The notes beneath the pieces were generated by a model that ran no database searches, had not been told where the DNA came from, and saw nothing but the letters and a program-made list of their open reading frames with translations. Made by a program: the position numbers and the translations under genes. This document shows, piece by piece, positions 41,799 to 49,505 of a stretch of 64,000 nucleotides of DNA (position 1 is its first letter; each line of letters begins with the position of its first letter). The stretch is from Flavobacteriales bacterium. GTDB taxonomy: Bacteria; Bacteroidota; Bacteroidia; Flavobacteriales_F; PHOS-HE28. The DNA is taken from positions 124,001 to 188,000 of the forward strand of contig JACJZF010000002.1 in the NCBI GenBank assembly GCA_020635725.1, read 5' to 3'.

Positions 41799-42176
41799 TC
41801 AGCGTCCTTGGGTTCCCGGGAGCGTGCCGCAGCCTTCCTTCTGGCAGCAGGCCGGCAGTTTCTTGAACGCGACCGGGTCGCCGGGCACGCCATCCGCGGC
41901 GTAGCCCAGCTTGATCAGCGCGGCGCGCAGCGCATCGGCGTTGTTCTTCCGCGGGTCGTACTCGATATGGACCTTCGACTCATCGAGGTCGACATGCACG
42001 CTCTTCACGCCTTTCTCGTAGATCAGTTCCTCTTCGATCGTCTTCACGCACATGTCGCACACGGTGCTGCTTTGGATGTCGAGGTGCGCTGTCTTGCCCG
42101 CTGAAGGGGCTGCGGTTTCCTGCGCCGATAGCGCGAGCCCGAAGAGTAGTGCGATGCATGCAGATATGATCCTCAT
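41799..42176 (-). CDS. Exported heavy-metal-associated (HMA) domain protein
   Basis: A 125-residue protein with signal peptide (ISACIALLFGLALSAQ) and an HMA/CopZ-like domain: TVCDMCVKTIEEEL supplies the C-x-x-C metal site, VKSVHVDLDESKVHIEYDP follows, and LIKLGYAADGVPGD ends the fold. A second Cys-rich tail, ACCQKEGCG, may add metal ligands. A periplasmic copper chaperone is the best guess. It overlaps the TonB receptor stop by 4 nt. Confidence 0.88.
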   Translation of the reverse strand: MRIISACIALLFGLALSAQETAAPSAGKTAHLDIQSSTVCDMCVKTIEEELIYEKGVKSVHVDLDESKVHIEYDPRKNNADALRAALIKLGYAADGVPGDPVAFKKLPACCQKEGCGTLPGTQGR

Positions 42177-44452
42177 GGGTTGGTTGCTGGTTTGGTTCGA
42201 TGCTGAAGTGTGTAGCGCAGGCCGCCGTAGAGCATGGCTTTGTTAGTGGGCCCCCAGATCAGGCTGGCGTCAAAATACACGCCATAGGGATCGTCCGGGT
42301 CGATCACCTGCCGTTGTTGCAGGGTGCTGGTGAGGTTCTCCCCGCCCATGTACAGCTCCCAGGGCCCGAGGAGCCAGGTGATCTGCGCGTGAAGCGTGCC
42401 GAAGGAAGGTGACCGCTCGGGGAATCGCAGCTCCTCGGTGGGGTTTGGTCGCGTATCGGGGATGCGTCCCTCGCCGAAGAGGTTGAGGTTGATGTCGAAG
42501 CGCCAGTGCTCATCGGGGCTGGTGAAGGCCAGGTCGATGAGGCCGCGGTGGCGGGGCGTGAAAGGCCGGTCGAGCAGGCGCCCGTCGTATGTGGATCGCA
42601 CCTCGTAGTAACGATAGCTGAGCTTCAGGCGAAGGGCACGAGAGATCTCGAGCTGCAGGTCGGTGAGCAGGCTGTTGGCGTAGGAGGGGCCGTCGAGCCT
42701 GTACAACGCGATCACGCGCGGGTCGCGATCCAGGTCCGCGATGAGCTGATCGGTGAAGAGCGTGCGATAGCCATCGATGCCGACGGCCCATTTGCGGCCC
42801 AGCCACTTGAACTTGTGCAGCACCGATGCGCCGATGTTCCAAGCGCGCTCCATGCGAAGCCGTCCTTCAACGGAGACATAGCGCGAGCTGGCCATCACCG
42901 CGGCGTTCTCCACGAGCGGGTTCGGCGTGCGGAAGCCATGGCCCACGCTGGCGCGCAGCACGGTGAGCGGGCCGAGGTCGTACTTGGCATGCACGCGCGG
43001 GCTCCATGCGTTGCCGAATCGGTCGTTCGCATCGAAGCGCAGACCGCTCACCAAGGTCAATGCGCCGCTCTTGAGCGTGTGCTCGGCGAAGAGGCCCGGC
43101 ATGCGCTCGGTGCGTCCCAGGTCGATGCGCTGCAGCGTATCCGTGGCATCGTTGGCGCTGCGGCTCACGAAGAGCTCGTCGTAATCGTCGTATTGCAGGC
43201 TGGCCCCGGCCTTCACCTGGTCGGTACCATCACCGAGCAGCTGCTGGTACACCACGCTGGCGTAAGCGCTGCGCTGAAGCCCGGCGTAGGAGCGCAGGCC
43301 GTAGGAGGCGGTGCTCTCGTGCCATCGCGCTGAGCCGATCAGGCCGATGCTCTTCCGCGGATCATGGGCGAAGACCCAGCCGTGCTTGCCGAAGACATCG
43401 ACCATGCGGTTCACCACTTGGATCGTGTAAGGGCTGAGCCCGTGATGGGCGTGGGCATCCGCTCCCGTGTGCATGGGATCCTGGCCACCGGTGCGCTCAT
43501 CATGCACCACGCGCACCGTCGCTTGCGCGCTCTTGCGTTCATCGAGGCGCATCCATCGGTTCAGCACGTTCACACGCTTGGTGCGCGGTTGGTCGAGCAG
43601 CCCGTCACTGTTCTGGTCCATGGCCTGGTCGAACCAGTTGCCGTGCACCAGCAGCAGGTTGGCGCTGTGCGGGCCGGTGCGCTGCGCGGCATGCACGTTC
43701 GCCTCGAGCCGCGCCTGGCTGTTGCCGTAGATGTTCGCGAAGAGCGCGGGCTGGTCCAACGGGTTCAGCAGGCACAGGTCGATCTGGCCGGTCATGGCAT
43801 TCGGCCCATTCACCGCGGTGCCGGTGCCCTTGCTCAAGTTGATGTCCTGGATCCAGGTGCCGGGGATCAACGTCAATCCGCTCGACACGGAGAGCCCTCG
43901 GATGAAGGGGATGTTCTCCAGGCTCATCTGCGCGTACTTGCCATCGAGCCCGAGCATGCGGATTGTCTTCGTGCCCGAGACCGCGTCGGTGTAGCTCACG
44001 TCCACGGTGGCATTGGTCTCGAAGCTCTCGCTGAGGTCGCAGCAGGCAGCGCGCTTGAGCTCCTTCTGGCCAAGCTGCTCGCTGGCTTCGATGGTGCGCG
44101 TGCTCAGGCGCGTGCTCTCCGTGCGCTCCACGACTTCAACCGCACGTATGTCCACCGCCCAGCGGAGCCTGATGCGCAAGGGCGAGGCAGGTGCCTCCGA
44201 CAGGGCGAGTGTATCGGGCTTGTAGCCGACGAAGGATGTGATCAAGGTCGCGGGCCATTGCTCCGGTGCGTCGATGGCGAAGGCTCCATTGATGTCCGTG
44301 ATCGCGCCGATCGAGGTGCCGAGCCAATGGACGTTGGCGCCGGTCAACTCCTCCTGGCCCTCATCGGTGCGCACCGAACCCGTAATGGGTGCCTGTGCCA
44401 TCGCGAAGAGCGGTGCAAGTGCGACAAGGATCGATGAGCGTCTCGAATTCAA
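42173..44452 (-). CDS. TonB-dependent outer-membrane receptor, probable metal (copper) type
   Basis: A 759-residue receptor: leader to about residue 20, a carboxypeptidase-like domain (residues about 22-110, ITGSVRTDEGQEELTGANVHW), a plug (about 115-240, with AACCDLSESFETNATVDVSY and IRMLGLDGKYAQMSLENIPF) and a 22-strand barrel. A His-rich extracellular-type loop (HTGADAHAHHGLSPY, around residue 330) and the cysteine pair ACC point to metal binding. Together with HMA and HYC_CC_PP neighbours this fits copper or copper-peptide uptake, an inference from context. Overlaps the HMA gene. Confidence 0.88.
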   Translation of the reverse strand: MNSRRSSILVALAPLFAMAQAPITGSVRTDEGQEELTGANVHWLGTSIGAITDINGAFAIDAPEQWPATLITSFVGYKPDTLALSEAPASPLRIRLRWAVDIRAVEVVERTESTRLSTRTIEASEQLGQKELKRAACCDLSESFETNATVDVSYTDAVSGTKTIRMLGLDGKYAQMSLENIPFIRGLSVSSGLTLIPGTWIQDINLSKGTGTAVNGPNAMTGQIDLCLLNPLDQPALFANIYGNSQARLEANVHAAQRTGPHSANLLLVHGNWFDQAMDQNSDGLLDQPRTKRVNVLNRWMRLDERKSAQATVRVVHDERTGGQDPMHTGADAHAHHGLSPYTIQVVNRMVDVFGKHGWVFAHDPRKSIGLIGSARWHESTASYGLRSYAGLQRSAYASVVYQQLLGDGTDQVKAGASLQYDDYDELFVSRSANDATDTLQRIDLGRTERMPGLFAEHTLKSGALTLVSGLRFDANDRFGNAWSPRVHAKYDLGPLTVLRASVGHGFRTPNPLVENAAVMASSRYVSVEGRLRMERAWNIGASVLHKFKWLGRKWAVGIDGYRTLFTDQLIADLDRDPRVIALYRLDGPSYANSLLTDLQLEISRALRLKLSYRYYEVRSTYDGRLLDRPFTPRHRGLIDLAFTSPDEHWRFDINLNLFGEGRIPDTRPNPTEELRFPERSPSFGTLHAQITWLLGPWELYMGGENLTSTLQQRQVIDPDDPYGVYFDASLIWGPTNKAMLYGGLRYTLQHRTKPATNP

Positions 44453-44513
44453 ACAGGAAGGATTGAGGGTGGAACAGCCGACCAGGGCGCGGGGCGCCGG
44501 GTGTTGTTCCTTC

Positions 44514-44912
44514 TCAGATCCTCAACCGCCGGATACTCGATAGTCGTTCCCGCGTCAGGAGCGGTGGTGGGCGCGTGGCCAACCAGTTTTCCGCACCCCG
44601 CACCACCGAAATCCTCGGAACCGCTCCGGCAATCGCGGCATCGGAAGGCGGAGACAACGAACGCGCCAATGGATGGCCCTGTACCACATCGTCCACCTCG
44701 TTGGCCACCGAGCCGAAATCGCAGCATGTCGCCTTGAAGGCCGGCGTCTCGGATGGGCCATTGGGGCAGCAATCATCCATCAGGCCGAAGGCGTAGCTGG
44801 CGTGGCCGCTCATCACGCACGTCATGCGCGAGAACGAGATGCCACTGGTGCCCCAGAGCAGCACGACCGCCATCAGGGCGGTGGTCCATCGACGTGTGCT
44901 CTTGCGCTGCAT
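44514..44912 (-). CDS. HYC_CC_PP family protein
   Basis: A 132-residue protein of the Bacteroidota HYC_CC_PP family, found before TonB receptors. Visible landmarks: a leader/anchor (TTALMAVVLLWGTSGISFS), MTCVMSGHASYAFG (the H..C-like part), two CC pairs (DDCCPNGP and KATCCDFG) and the tail RPPPLL. The cysteine-histidine pattern suggests metal binding. The start is ATG 44912, because the -7 box covers the alternative TTG at 44921. Confidence 0.8.
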   Translation of the reverse strand: MQRKSTRRWTTALMAVVLLWGTSGISFSRMTCVMSGHASYAFGLMDDCCPNGPSETPAFKATCCDFGSVANEVDDVVQGHPLARSLSPPSDAAIAGAVPRISVVRGAENWLATRPPPLLTRERLSSIRRLRI

Positions 44913-44918
44913 GAGAAG

Positions 44919-44926
44919 CAAAGGTA
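44919..44926 (-). promoter_or_regulatory. -7 promoter box of the metal-handling operon
   Basis: The minus strand reads TACCTTTG, an exact TAnnTTTG match, 6 nt before ATG 44912. It excludes the upstream TTG as start. Confidence 0.6.
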
Positions 44927-44983
44927 GGCCAAGCGGCCGGGGGCAACGGCCAGGATCCGGTGATACCTGGGAAGCCAGGGGCC

Positions 44984-44991
44984 TACCTTCG
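44984..44991 (+). promoter_or_regulatory. -7 box of the NfuA-like gene
   Basis: TACCTTCG, 4 nt before ATG 44996, back to back with the HYC_CC_PP promoter (44919-44926). Confidence 0.45.
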
Positions 44992-44995
44992 CGCC

Positions 44996-45607
44996 ATGGA
45001 GACCGCGCAACGCAGCCCCGTAACGGTTTACGCCGAGATGACGCCCAATCCCGCGAGCATGCGCTTCGTGAGCAGCAGGCAGCTGGTGCAGGATGGTCGG
45101 TTGCTGGAGTTCCGGAATCCCGATGAGCCCGCCGGCGTCTCGCCCTTGGCCGAGAAGGTCTTCAACCTGCCCTTTGTGACCGGGGTGTTCATCAGCGGCA
45201 ACTTCATCACCGTCTCGAAGAACGACGCCGTGACCTGGGACCTGGTTCAGATGGAGCTGCGCGAGTACATCCAAGAGTACATGAACACCGACGGGCGCGT
45301 GGTCTATGACGATGCTCCGGCCCAAGCGCTGGCCGATGCGAACGAGCGCGCTACCACGCACGCCGATGCCGTGGGACCGGATGACGACAAGATCATTCGT
45401 GTCCTGGAAGAGTACATCCGGCCCGCTGTGGAAGGGGATGGTGGGCACATCGCCTTCCGTTCATTCCGTGATGGCGTGGTCACCGTTACCCTGCGCGGCT
45501 CGTGCAGCGGCTGCCCCAGCAGCATGGTCACGCTGAAACAGGGAATCGAGAACCTGTTGAAGCACGAGGTGCCGGGCGTGCGCGAGGTGGTGGCCGAAGA
45601 GCTGTAG
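44996..45607 (+). CDS. NfuA-like iron-sulfur carrier
   Basis: A 203-residue Fe-S scaffold or carrier protein. The N-terminal Nfu_N domain is seen in VTVYAEMTPNPASMRFVSS and the C-terminal NifU domain holds the C-x-x-C cluster site GSCSGCPSS (near residue 170) after IIRVLEEYIRPAVEGDGGHI. It carries 4Fe-4S clusters to client apoproteins; clients are likely to include the ferredoxin oxidoreductase at 49506. The start ATG is fixed by the promoter box. The N-terminal Met at 44960 would extend only by 12 poorly conserved residues. Confidence 0.92.
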   Translation: METAQRSPVTVYAEMTPNPASMRFVSSRQLVQDGRLLEFRNPDEPAGVSPLAEKVFNLPFVTGVFISGNFITVSKNDAVTWDLVQMELREYIQEYMNTDGRVVYDDAPAQALADANERATTHADAVGPDDDKIIRVLEEYIRPAVEGDGGHIAFRSFRDGVVTVTLRGSCSGCPSSMVTLKQGIENLLKHEVPGVREVVAEEL

Positions 45608-45671
45608 CGCTCCCGCCCAGGGCGTGTGTGCAATTCGGATCCACGCTGCATCCTATTGGAAACAATCAGCG

Positions 45672-46421
45672 ATGCGCACACGAATCATTCACCTGCTGGG
45701 CGGTCTATTGGCCGTCGGCGCGCTTCAGGCGCAGAGCCTGGGCGAGATCCGCGGCCGGGTCTTCGATCCCGAGGGCGGGCCTGTTCCCATGGCCAATGTG
45801 GTCACCACCGTGAACGGCGAGCCATTCGGCACCACCACCGATCTGGATGGCCGCTTCCTGCTGAAACCATTGCCGCCTGGGCGCTACGGCGTGAAGGTGA
45901 CCTTCGTCGGCTATGTCGACTACGAGGAGATCGGAATCGAGGTGACCGCCGACCGGGCCACCTACCTCAAGAACATCCGCATGGCCATTCCTACGCTGAA
46001 GGTGTTCGAGAAGGTGGAGCGGGTGAGCGAAAGCCCGCTGATCACCATCGACGACCCGAGCCGCATGAGCCTGCGCGCCGAGCAGATCGCCAAGGTGCCC
46101 ACGGCCAAGGATCCCATCCGCTTCATGGGCTCGCAGTTCGCTGGAGTGACGCCCGCGCCCAACGGCGATGGCCTCTACTTCCGCGGTTCCCGAACGGAGA
46201 ACATGGCGAGCTTCATCGATGGGGTGAAGGTAAGCGGCGGCGTGCCGAAGATCCCGCCCTCGGCCATCAGCAGCATCAGCGTGTACACCGGCGGGCTGCC
46301 CGCGCGCTATGGTGATGTCACCGGCGGCGTGATCGTCATCGAGACGAAGAGCTACCAGGAGATGCTCCAGCATTACCGCATCCGCGAGGCGGAACGCGCA
46401 ATGGAAGTGATCGAGGACTGA
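45672..46421 (+). CDS. Plug-only TonB-receptor-like protein (no barrel)
   Basis: A 249-residue exported protein (leader IIHLLGGLLAVGALQAQ). It has a carboxypeptidase-D regulatory-like domain (GEIRGRVFDPEGGPVPMANV ... LLKPLPPGRYGVKVTFVGYV trimmed) followed by a TonB plug (RFMGSQFAGVTPAPNGDGLYFRGSRTENMASFIDGV trimmed; DVTGGVIVIETKS), then it stops: there is no beta-barrel. This is far shorter than any receptor (usually over 600 residues). The sigma factor gene begins 10 nt downstream and the anti-sigma gene follows, so the plug protein may pass a surface signal to them. A split or decayed receptor is the alternative, but no barrel ORF follows. Confidence 0.82.
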   Translation: MRTRIIHLLGGLLAVGALQAQSLGEIRGRVFDPEGGPVPMANVVTTVNGEPFGTTTDLDGRFLLKPLPPGRYGVKVTFVGYVDYEEIGIEVTADRATYLKNIRMAIPTLKVFEKVERVSESPLITIDDPSRMSLRAEQIAKVPTAKDPIRFMGSQFAGVTPAPNGDGLYFRGSRTENMASFIDGVKVSGGVPKIPPSAISSISVYTGGLPARYGDVTGGVIVIETKSYQEMLQHYRIREAERAMEVIED

Positions 46422-46431
46422 TCTTCGCTCG

Positions 46432-46998
46432 ATGTTCCTGCGCCGCAAGCCGGATCCCGCCTCCTCCGATGAGGAACTGGTGCTCGCCCTTCGGGACGGG
46501 CGCCAGTCGGCATTGGGCGCGCTCTGGGACCGCTACGCGCACCTGCTATACGGCGTGGGGCTGAAGTACATGAAGGATCCCGAGCGCAGCAAGGACCTGG
46601 TGGTGGAGCTCTTCGCCGCATTGCCGGATCTGCTCAAGCGGCATCAAGTGGAACGGTTCAGGCCGTGGGTGCATACTGTGATGCGCAACCGGTGTCTCCT
46701 CGCGCTGCGCGGCGCGAAACGCGATGCGCGCATGGACGAGGTTCCTGAGCTCATCGCCGATGATGATGGTGAGGCCATGCTCCGCGAAGCCGGATTGCAG
46801 CAGCTCGAGGGCGCCATCGGCCAGCTCAACGATGTGCAACAGCGCTGCATCCGGCTATTCCACCTCGAGCGCAACAGCTACCAACAGACGGCCGAGCGCA
46901 CCGGCCTCTCTGTGGAACACGTGCGCAGCCACCTCCAGAACGGCCGCAGGAACCTGCGGATCATCCTTTCGCGCCATGCCGACCAGAACGACCGATAA
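46432..46998 (+). CDS. ECF-like sigma-70 factor
   Basis: A 188-residue sigma factor. Region 2 (about residues 14-75): DEELVLALRDGRQSALGALWDRY trimmed, YMKDPERSKDLVVELFAALPDL; linker with CLLALRGAKRDARM; region 4 (about 115-175): GAIGQLNDVQQRCIRLFHLERNSYQQTAERTGLSVEHVRSHLQNGRRNL, trimmed for length. It directs transcription of an alternative regulon. It overlaps the anti-sigma gene by 23 nt. ATG 46432 is the only start that gives an intact region 2. Confidence 0.9.
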   Translation: MFLRRKPDPASSDEELVLALRDGRQSALGALWDRYAHLLYGVGLKYMKDPERSKDLVVELFAALPDLLKRHQVERFRPWVHTVMRNRCLLALRGAKRDARMDEVPELIADDDGEAMLREAGLQQLEGAIGQLNDVQQRCIRLFHLERNSYQQTAERTGLSVEHVRSHLQNGRRNLRIILSRHADQNDR

Positions 46999-48052
46999 CC
47001 ATCCCTTCGAACCGCGTGGCCGCCTCACGCGTGAGCAATTGAGCGCATACGCCGAAGGCCGGCTCGCGCCCGATCAGGCACATGAGGTGGAGTTGCACCG
47101 CGAGGCAGATGCCTTGCTCGATGAGGCGTTGGAAGGATTCGAGGGCACTCCGGGCCACGGGTTGGAAGAGCTGGATCGGGTGCGGCCCAGGGTGAGTGGC
47201 GGCGGCGCATGGGGGCTCGTAACGGGAGGAGTCCTCGTGCTCGGTCTTGTGGGCTGGGCGCTGCTGCATGAAGAGGCCGCGATATACCACGCCGAATTGG
47301 TTCCTTCAGAGACCGAGGAAACGCAGCAACGCGCGGTTGCGCCAGTGATCACGGAGCTGGAGATCACGGAAGCCGTGGAACAGCCCGAGTCCTTGCTCGT
47401 CGGGCATGAAGCAGGAGCCTTGCACGCACGCACCGTGGCGCAGGAGCATGTGGAGCGCGAGCGGATCGAGCGCATCGAATCGCGGAGCTCCGGGATCGAG
47501 CAGGAGACGGCGCATGAGGCCCCACGACCATCGGGCCATCCGCGCACCTCCGTTCAGCTCATCTTCCTGCACGACCTGAAGCTGGTGGATCCACGCGAGC
47601 TCTACACCGGCCTGGTCGTCATGCGCCTGGCCGACGCTGGCGTGAAGGCGCGTTTCGCCGATGAGCTGGCGCAGCAGAGGGCGGGGCAAGAGGTCCTCAC
47701 CATGTCGTACATCGAGTTCATGGATGCCGCTACGGACCGCTTCGCCCGCAACGACCACAAGGGCTGCTTGGATGACCTGCGCTTCGTGCTGAACCAGTAC
47801 CCCGACGATGTGAACGCGCTCTTCTATGCGGGTCTCTGTGCTTACAACCTCGGCCTCTATGATCATGCACGTGCCTTGCTGCACAGGGCAGCGACGCATC
47901 CGGTCGACGTGTTCGACGAGGAGGCGACCTGGTACCATGCGCTCACGCTCGAACGGCTCGGGGAGAAGGATGCGGCGCGGGAGGCCTTTGCGCGGATCGC
48001 CAGCCACGACGGGTTCTACGCGGAGGCAGCCAAGGAGAGGTTGGCGAAGTGA
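46976..48052 (+). CDS. Membrane anti-sigma-like protein with C-terminal TPR
   Basis: A 358-residue single-span protein. Cytoplasmic residues about 10-55 (REQLSAYAEGRLAPDQAHEVELH trimmed) look like a sigma-binding domain, lacking the zinc motif. A membrane span follows (LVTGGVLVLGLVGWALL, near residues 80-100), then a charged Glu/Arg-rich linker, and a TPR-bearing periplasmic part (about 200-358: LIFLHDLKLVDPRELYTGL, DDLRFVLNQYPDDVNALFYAGLCAYNLGLYDHARALLHRA trimmed). The start overlaps the sigma gene by 23 nt, giving coupled synthesis. Together with the plug protein it makes a plausible signal-sensing relay. Confidence 0.78.
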   Translation: MPTRTTDNHPFEPRGRLTREQLSAYAEGRLAPDQAHEVELHREADALLDEALEGFEGTPGHGLEELDRVRPRVSGGGAWGLVTGGVLVLGLVGWALLHEEAAIYHAELVPSETEETQQRAVAPVITELEITEAVEQPESLLVGHEAGALHARTVAQEHVERERIERIESRSSGIEQETAHEAPRPSGHPRTSVQLIFLHDLKLVDPRELYTGLVVMRLADAGVKARFADELAQQRAGQEVLTMSYIEFMDAATDRFARNDHKGCLDDLRFVLNQYPDDVNALFYAGLCAYNLGLYDHARALLHRAATHPVDVFDEEATWYHALTLERLGEKDAAREAFARIASHDGFYAEAAKERLAK

Positions 48053-48067
48053 GGCGCCTCCGCGCGC

Positions 48068-48075
48068 TAGCTTCG
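48068..48075 (+). promoter_or_regulatory. -7 box of mrp gene
   Basis: TAGCTTCG, 8 nt before ATG 48084, downstream of the anti-sigma stop. Confidence 0.4.
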
Positions 48076-48083
48076 CGGCCGCC

Positions 48084-49148
48084 ATGCCCATCACCCGCGA
48101 CGCCGTCCTCTCCGCCCTCTCCCGCATCATCGAGCCCGATCTCAAGAAAGACATCGTGGCGCTCGATCTGGTGCGCGACATCCGTATCGATGGCAGCACG
48201 GTGCAGGTGAGCGTGGAGGTGAGCAACCCCGCCATGCACAGCCGCAAGCGGATGGAGGAGGCGGTGGTCTTCAACCTGAAGCAGGCGCTGGGCCAGGAAC
48301 TCGACGTGCAGGTGCAGGTCTCGCCCTTGAGCGGCGAGCGGGCCAACGTGCGCAAGGTGCTGCCGGGCGTGAAGCACATCGTGGCGATCGCCAGTGGCAA
48401 GGGTGGCGTGGGCAAGAGCACCATCACGGCCAACCTCGCTGCCGGGCTCGCGGCGCGCGGCCTGCGCGTGGGCTTGATCGATGCCGACATCTACGGACCC
48501 AGCATGCCGCTGATGTTCGATGTGGTGCATGAGAAACCGGGCACGCGCGAGCGCGACGGCAAGCATTGGATCGTGCCGGTGGAGAGCTATGGCGTGAAGC
48601 TGCTCAGCATCGGCTTCTTCGCGCAGACCGACCAGGCGATCGTGTGGCGCGGACCCATGGCCACCAAGGCCCTCGAGCAGATGATCAAGGATGTGGACTG
48701 GGGCGAGCTGGACGTCATGCTCATTGATCTGCCCCCGGGAACAGGTGACATCCACCTCAGCCTCGTGCAGGCCGTTCCCTTGTCCGGCGCCGTCATCGTG
48801 AGCACCCCGCAGCCCGTAGCGCTCATCGATGCGCGCAAGGGCGTTGGCATGTTCCGGCTGCCCAGCGTGAATGTGCCCGTGCTGGGCATCGTGGAGAACA
48901 TGGCCTGGTTCACTCCCGTTGAGCTGCCGGAGAATCGCTACTACATCTTCGGGAAGGGCGGGGCCCGGGCGCTGGCCGAGGAGCTCAAGGTGCCTTTCCT
49001 CGGCGAGGTGCCCTTGATCCAGAGCGTGCGCGAGGCCGGTGATGTGGGCCGGCCGGCCGTGCTCCAGGGCGACACCCCGGCCGCTCTTCCTTTCAGCCAT
49101 CTTTGTGCCGTGGTGGCCGACCGTGTGTTGAGCGCCACCCCCGCCTGA
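48084..49148 (+). CDS. Mrp/NBP35-type ATP-binding Fe-S carrier
   Basis: A 354-residue P-loop ATPase for Fe-S cluster handling. An N-terminal MIP18-like domain (VLSALSRIIEPDLKKDIVALD trimmed) is followed by the deviant Walker A GKGGVGKSTITANLA, LIDADIYGPSMP, the Walker B DVMLIDLPPGTGDIH and the C-terminal GKGGARALAEELKVPFLG. The usual C-terminal CxxC of Mrp is not seen. NifU-like 49150 starts 1 nt after its stop; the oxidoreductase subunits follow. Start chosen at the first Met giving the MIP18 domain. Confidence 0.92.
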   Translation: MPITRDAVLSALSRIIEPDLKKDIVALDLVRDIRIDGSTVQVSVEVSNPAMHSRKRMEEAVVFNLKQALGQELDVQVQVSPLSGERANVRKVLPGVKHIVAIASGKGGVGKSTITANLAAGLAARGLRVGLIDADIYGPSMPLMFDVVHEKPGTRERDGKHWIVPVESYGVKLLSIGFFAQTDQAIVWRGPMATKALEQMIKDVDWGELDVMLIDLPPGTGDIHLSLVQAVPLSGAVIVSTPQPVALIDARKGVGMFRLPSVNVPVLGIVENMAWFTPVELPENRYYIFGKGGARALAEELKVPFLGEVPLIQSVREAGDVGRPAVLQGDTPAALPFSHLCAVVADRVLSATPA

Positions 49149-49149
49149 G

Positions 49150-49413
49150 ATGAACCGCAAGGAGAACGATACCACCGAGGCCCGCATCCGCGAGGCGCTC
49201 GCCGAACTGCGCCCCTTCCTGGAGGCCGACGGGGGCGATATCACGCTCGAAGAGGTCACCGCCGATGGCGTGGCGCGCGTGCGGCTACATGGCGCCTGCC
49301 AGGGCTGCGCCATGGTGCCCATGACCATGAAGGCCGGGGTGGAGGAGGCCATCAAACGCGTGGCCCCGCACATCCGGTCCGTGGAGGCCGTGAACCTCGG
49401 CGTGGAGGCCTAG
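49150..49413 (+). CDS. NifU-like domain protein
   Basis: An 87-residue free-standing NifU C-terminal domain. It reads RPFLEADGGDITLEEVTADG then GACQGCAMVPMTMKAGVEEA, in which C-x-x-C (Cys near residues 50 and 53) would bridge two subunits around a 4Fe-4S cluster. It is the second NifU-type gene in the window (other: 44996). Starts 1 nt after mrp stop. Confidence 0.9.
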   Translation: MNRKENDTTEARIREALAELRPFLEADGGDITLEEVTADGVARVRLHGACQGCAMVPMTMKAGVEEAIKRVAPHIRSVEAVNLGVEA

Positions 49414-49484
49414 CAGGCGAACCTTTTCGCCGTTGTCCTGTTTCACGCGCGTGACAGCCATCACCCGAGCCCTGCTCCACCGGT

Positions 49485-49492
49485 CTACCTTC
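49485..49492 (+). promoter_or_regulatory. -7 box of the oxidoreductase operon
   Basis: TACCTTCG, 13 nt before ATG 49506. Confidence 0.4.
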
Positions 49493-49505
49493 GCGCCTTA
49501 GTTAC

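Noticed and set aside
44913..44921. TTG start for the HYC_CC_PP protein
   Set aside because: It lies inside the -7 promoter box and would not be transcribed.
45672..46421. Frameshifted full-length TonB receptor
   Set aside because: After the plug, the next bases in all forward frames are the sigma factor gene; no barrel coding sequence exists downstream, so a simple frameshift cannot explain the short protein.
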